From NCBI RefSeq assembly GCF_011304195.1, contig NZ_CP049887.1, forward strand, positions 558,001 to 622,000: a DNA stretch of 64,000 bases, given 5' to 3'. Within the stretch, counting starts at the first letter, position 1. Every line of letters begins with the position of its first letter. Under the pieces are notes generated by a model that had not been told where the DNA came from, ran no database searches, and worked only from the letters and a program-made list of their open reading frames with translations. Both the position numbers and the translations under genes were made by a program. The DNA comes from Vagococcus hydrophili. Its GTDB lineage: Bacteria > Bacillota > Bacilli > Lactobacillales > Vagococcaceae. Positions 61,513 to 64,000 of the stretch are shown piece after piece.

Positions 61513-61541
61513 TTGACTATTCTTTCAAAATTTATTATGAT
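61513..61541 (+). promoter_or_regulatory. Promoter of tRNA-Arg
   Basis: TTGACT at 61513-61518, exactly 17 bases, TATGAT at 61536-61541, about 25 bases before the tRNA. The stretch 61284-61512 upstream shows no gene. Confidence 0.75.
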
Positions 61542-61566
61542 ATTCATGTTGCTTGAAGCAGACGAT

Positions 61567-61640
61567 GTCGCAGTAGCTCAGCTGGATAGAGCATTCGCCT
61601 TCTAAGCGAATGGTCGGGGGTTCGAATCCCTCCTGCGACG
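61567..61640 (+). tRNA. tRNA-Arg (anticodon TCT)
   Basis: A 74-base cloverleaf. Acceptor GTCGCAG pairs with CTGCGAC with discriminator G. The anticodon stem TTCGC/GCGAA holds loop CTTCTAA, anticodon TCT (reads AGA). The T arm contains GTTCGAATC. CCA is not encoded. Its own promoter and terminator flank it, so it is a single-tRNA unit. Confidence 0.95.
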
Positions 61641-61650
61641 TTTAATAACA

Positions 61651-61686
61651 AAAAGACAAAAGGCTTATGCCTTTTGTCTTTTTTAT
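61651..61686. terminator. Bidirectional terminator between tRNA-Arg and trmR
   Basis: AAAAGACAAAAGGC pairs perfectly with GCCTTTTGTCTTTT (14 bp) around a 4-base loop, with T-runs on both strands. The end of trmR overlaps it. Confidence 0.9.
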
Positions 61687-62375
61687 TGTTCTTCTATGAC
61701 AATATTCTCAACATCTTTACTAATCATCAAAACGCCGTCACCTAGGGGTAAAACCGTGACAGTTAAGTCTGGATGTTCTAAAACAGTATCATATAGTTTG
61801 TTTAACTTTCTATAAATGGTTCGCTGACTTCTTGGAATATCTTTAATGTCGTGCATGATTGTTCCTGCTTGAAAAACATCATCAATCATCAGAACCCCAT
61901 CAACTCTTAACACTCTTAAACATTCAGGTAAAAATTCAATATACTTTGATTTAGCACTGTCCATAAAAATAAAATCATATGGTCCCTCTAAAGTCGGTAA
62001 TACTTCTTTAGCATCTCCTTCGAGTAAGGTCACTCGTTCAGATAATCCAAATTTTTCAAAATTCGCTTTAGCCTTTCTAATCATGACATCAAAGCGATCG
62101 ATTGTTGTAACATGCCCGTCTTCACCTATTGCCTCAGCCATTAAGCTTCCAGAAAAACCAATAGCTGTTCCAATCTCTAAAACATTTTTAGCTTTCATTT
62201 GTTTTAAAAAGAATCTTAAAAAGGTTGCCGTCTCATTAGGAATTATAGGAACATTGTCTTCGTAAGCTTGCTGCTGCAACTCACCTAACTCACCTTCCAT
62301 CTGTCTTTGTCTATTTCTCACTAAATCTAAAATTTCATCCTTTAAAACAGGACGATGCATCATTTCATTTCTCAT
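61683..62375 (-). CDS. trmR: O-methyltransferase, tRNA 5-hydroxyuridine type (TrmR)
   Basis: A 230-residue SAM-dependent class I O-methyltransferase. SAM motif 'VLEIGTAIGFSGSLMAEAI' lies near 63-81, with acidic 'TTIDRF' and the metal-binding 'FIFMDSAKSKY' and 'LMIDDVFQAG'. Homologue YrrM/TrmR of Bacillus methylates 5-hydroxyuridine at the tRNA wobble position. The ATG at 62375 has AAGAAGGG about seven bases upstream; earlier in-frame codons lack a site. It diverges from fbp. Confidence 0.85.
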   Translation of the reverse strand: MRNEMMHRPVLKDEILDLVRNRQRQMEGELGELQQQAYEDNVPIIPNETATFLRFFLKQMKAKNVLEIGTAIGFSGSLMAEAIGEDGHVTTIDRFDVMIRKAKANFEKFGLSERVTLLEGDAKEVLPTLEGPYDFIFMDSAKSKYIEFLPECLRVLRVDGVLMIDDVFQAGTIMHDIKDIPRSQRTIYRKLNKLYDTVLEHPDLTVTVLPLGDGVLMISKDVENIVIEEQ

Positions 62376-62466
62376 TAAGGTACCCTTCTTTCTCATTCCT
62401 TGTTGATTATACAAATTTTTTTATCCAAAAACAATTATTTATATTAAGTATTATAATCGGTATAGG

Positions 62467-62495
62467 TTGACTACTTGTTATTTTTATCATATCAT
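62467..62495 (+). promoter_or_regulatory. Promoter of fbp
   Basis: TTGACT at 62467-62472, exactly 17 bases, TATCAT at 62490-62495, followed by an AGAGGT ribosome site and the fbp start. Confidence 0.7.
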
Positions 62496-62526
62496 GGCTT
62501 TAAAAAGACAAGAGGTATATATCGAT

Positions 62527-64000
62527 ATGATGACTAAAGATAGATATTATGATTTACTTGGTTCAAAATTTAATTCTTCAGAAGAAATTGTAAGCGAAAT
62601 CATCAACTTAAAAGCTATCCTCAACTTACCAAAAGGAACTGAACATTTTGTCAGTGATATTCACGGAGAATACAATGCTTTTCAACATATTTTAAGAAAC
62701 GGCTCAGGAAATATCAAAGAAAAAATCAAAGAACTGTTTCATCACATCTTAACACCTCAAGAACAGCAAGAGTTAGCAACCCTTATTTATTATCCCGAAA
62801 AACGACTAAAAATCACAAATGGTTTAAGAAACGATGAATGGTATAGACACAAAATCGATCAATTGATTCAATTGGTTCGTTTTTCTTCCTCTAAATACAC
62901 TCGTTCTAAACTAAGAAAATCATTTCCAAAACGATATGCCTATATTATAGAAGAACTTTTATTTCAAACAAGTAACCAAACAGATAAGAAAAATTATTAC
63001 ACTCAAATTATCGAGACAGTCATTCAATTAAATCAAGCCGACACCTTAATTATCGATCTTTGTTACACTATTCAGCGTTTGGTTGTGGATCATTTACATG
63101 TTGTTGGAGATATTTATGACAGAGGACCTGAACCTGATAAAATTATTGAACGCCTCATGACACATCACTCGATGGATATCCAGTGGGGAAATCACGATAT
63201 CATTTGGATGGGAGCTGCTTCCGGTTCACCAATCTGCATGATGAATACGATTAGAATTTCAGCAAGATACAACAATTTATCAATTATCGAAGACACGTAT
63301 GGTATTAATCTCAGACCTTTACTAACCTATGCTGAAAAATACTATCATGATAACCCTGCTTTTAGACCAAAAATTGAACCTGATCATACAGAAAGCAAGG
63401 AGGAACTATTAGAAACAACGAAAATTCATCAAGCAGCTGCCATTTTACAATTTAAATTGGAAGAACAATTAGTTAAAAGGAGACCTGAGTTTAATATGGA
63501 GCATCGGCTTCTCCTTAGCAAAATCGAACATGACACATCAACGATTACTATTAAAGGACATACTTATCCTTTACACGATACCTGTTTTGAGACAGTTTCA
63601 AAAGAAGATCCTTCTAAGTTGTCACTCGAAGAGGAAGAAGTCATTCAACGATTACTTCAAAATTTCATTCAATCAGAAAAATTAAAACGTCACGTTAATT
63701 TTCTTTTTAAAAAAGGAAACATGTATTTAGTCTATAACGAAAATTTACTAATTCACGGTTGTGTTCCTTTAAACGAAGATGGAAGTTTTCAATCGATTGT
63801 CTTTGAAGGTAAAGAATACAGCGGTAAAAAATTAATGGATTACTTCGAAGTTTGCCTAAAACAATCTTATAAAAATCCTGAAATGCATGACGATTATAAA
63901 ACTGACATTATCTGGTATCTTTGGTCTGGTGAAAACTCTTCTCTTTTTGGAAAAAAAGAAATGACGACCTTCGAAAGATATTTTATTAAAGACAAGAAAA
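62527..64000 (+). CDS. fbp: Fructose-1,6-bisphosphatase class III (truncated by window end)
   Basis: The first 491 codons of a Firmicutes-type (class III) fructose bisphosphatase, which removes the 1-phosphate in gluconeogenesis. Metal-binding phosphoesterase motifs: 'VSDIHGEYNAF' near 43-53, 'VVGDIYDRGPEPDK' and 'WGNHDIIWMG'. Full-length enzymes have about 640 residues, so roughly 150 are outside the window. Two consecutive ATG codons (62527 and 62530) follow AGAGGT. Confidence 0.95.
   Translation, partial: MMTKDRYYDLLGSKFNSSEEIVSEIINLKAILNLPKGTEHFVSDIHGEYNAFQHILRNGSGNIKEKIKELFHHILTPQEQQELATLIYYPEKRLKITNGLRNDEWYRHKIDQLIQLVRFSSSKYTRSKLRKSFPKRYAYIIEELLFQTSNQTDKKNYYTQIIETVIQLNQADTLIIDLCYTIQRLVVDHLHVVGDIYDRGPEPDKIIERLMTHHSMDIQWGNHDIIWMGAASGSPICMMNTIRISARYNNLSIIEDTYGINLRPLLTYAEKYYHDNPAFRPKIEPDHTESKEELLETTKIHQAAAILQFKLEEQLVKRRPEFNMEHRLLLSKIEHDTSTITIKGHTYPLHDTCFETVSKEDPSKLSLEEEEVIQRLLQNFIQSEKLKRHVNFLFKKGNMYLVYNENLLIHGCVPLNEDGSFQSIVFEGKEYSGKKLMDYFEVCLKQSYKNPEMHDDYKTDIIWYLWSGENSSLFGKKEMTTFERYFIKDKK

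Overview
The window is low-GC Gram-positive DNA that reads as a chromosome segment from the Enterococcaceae. The gene families and order (WxL surface proteins, a complete division/cell-wall dcw cluster, class III fructose bisphosphatase, L27 with a Prp-cleaved leader, DUF4044) would suit a Vagococcus- or Enterococcus-like organism. This is an inference from gene content; no 16S is present. Most genes are on the minus strand.

Layout. (1) 1-5000: a surface locus with two small WxL proteins, a small LPXTG protein and a 962-residue WxL/MucBP-like protein. (2) 5300-9750: a LytTR regulator with a DUF3021 membrane partner, convergent with a FtsX-type ABC exporter. (3) 9850-19000: housekeeping and small accessory genes: an anchored non-specific nuclease followed by a SUKH-like (immunity-type) protein, a P-loop kinase-like protein, an S51 peptidase, an M24 peptidase, nagA, a DUF2187 protein, an AlaA-type aminotransferase, an acyl-ACP thioesterase and zwf. 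(4) 19130-36350: mraZ-rsmH-ftsL-ftsI-mraY-murD-murG-divIB-ftsA-ftsZ-ylmE-sepF-ylmG-ylmH-divIVA, then a T-box and ileS, all transcribed leftward from a promoter with tandem MraZ boxes. (5) 36390-46090: DUF3397, DUF4044, then the nusB-folD-xseAB-ispA-tlyA-argR-recN block. Two arrays of a structured hairpin repeat lie after recN and between nusB and folD. (6) 46212-59547: a 13.3-kb integrated element in the 3' end of rpmA. (7) 59530-64000: rpmA-prp-rplU, a TetR regulator, tRNA-Arg, trmR and a truncated fbp.

The integrated element has the plan of a phage satellite (PICI-like). It has a tyrosine integrase and a CI-like repressor rightward, diverging from a Cro-like gene and a leftward replication block (excisionase-like, small genes, DnaD-like initiator with iterons inside its gene, DnaC-like loader). 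Beyond this it carries a major capsid protein, a coiled-coil protein and a tape measure protein, but I see no terminase, portal, protease, other tail genes or lysis genes. A second tyrosine recombinase gene in the middle is bracketed by two roughly 100-bp direct repeats. Each repeat contains a palindromic core whose arms are identical between copies while the central 7 bp differ.

The most unusual items are: (a) the recombinase cassette with its flanking repeats; (b) the dispersed hairpin repeat, whose copies show compensatory base-pair changes; (c) a satellite that encodes only the two virion size-setting proteins; (d) an iteron array within the initiator gene; (e) tandem TACTAAG operators around the repressor genes. 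All calls come from reading the sequence; no database search was run.
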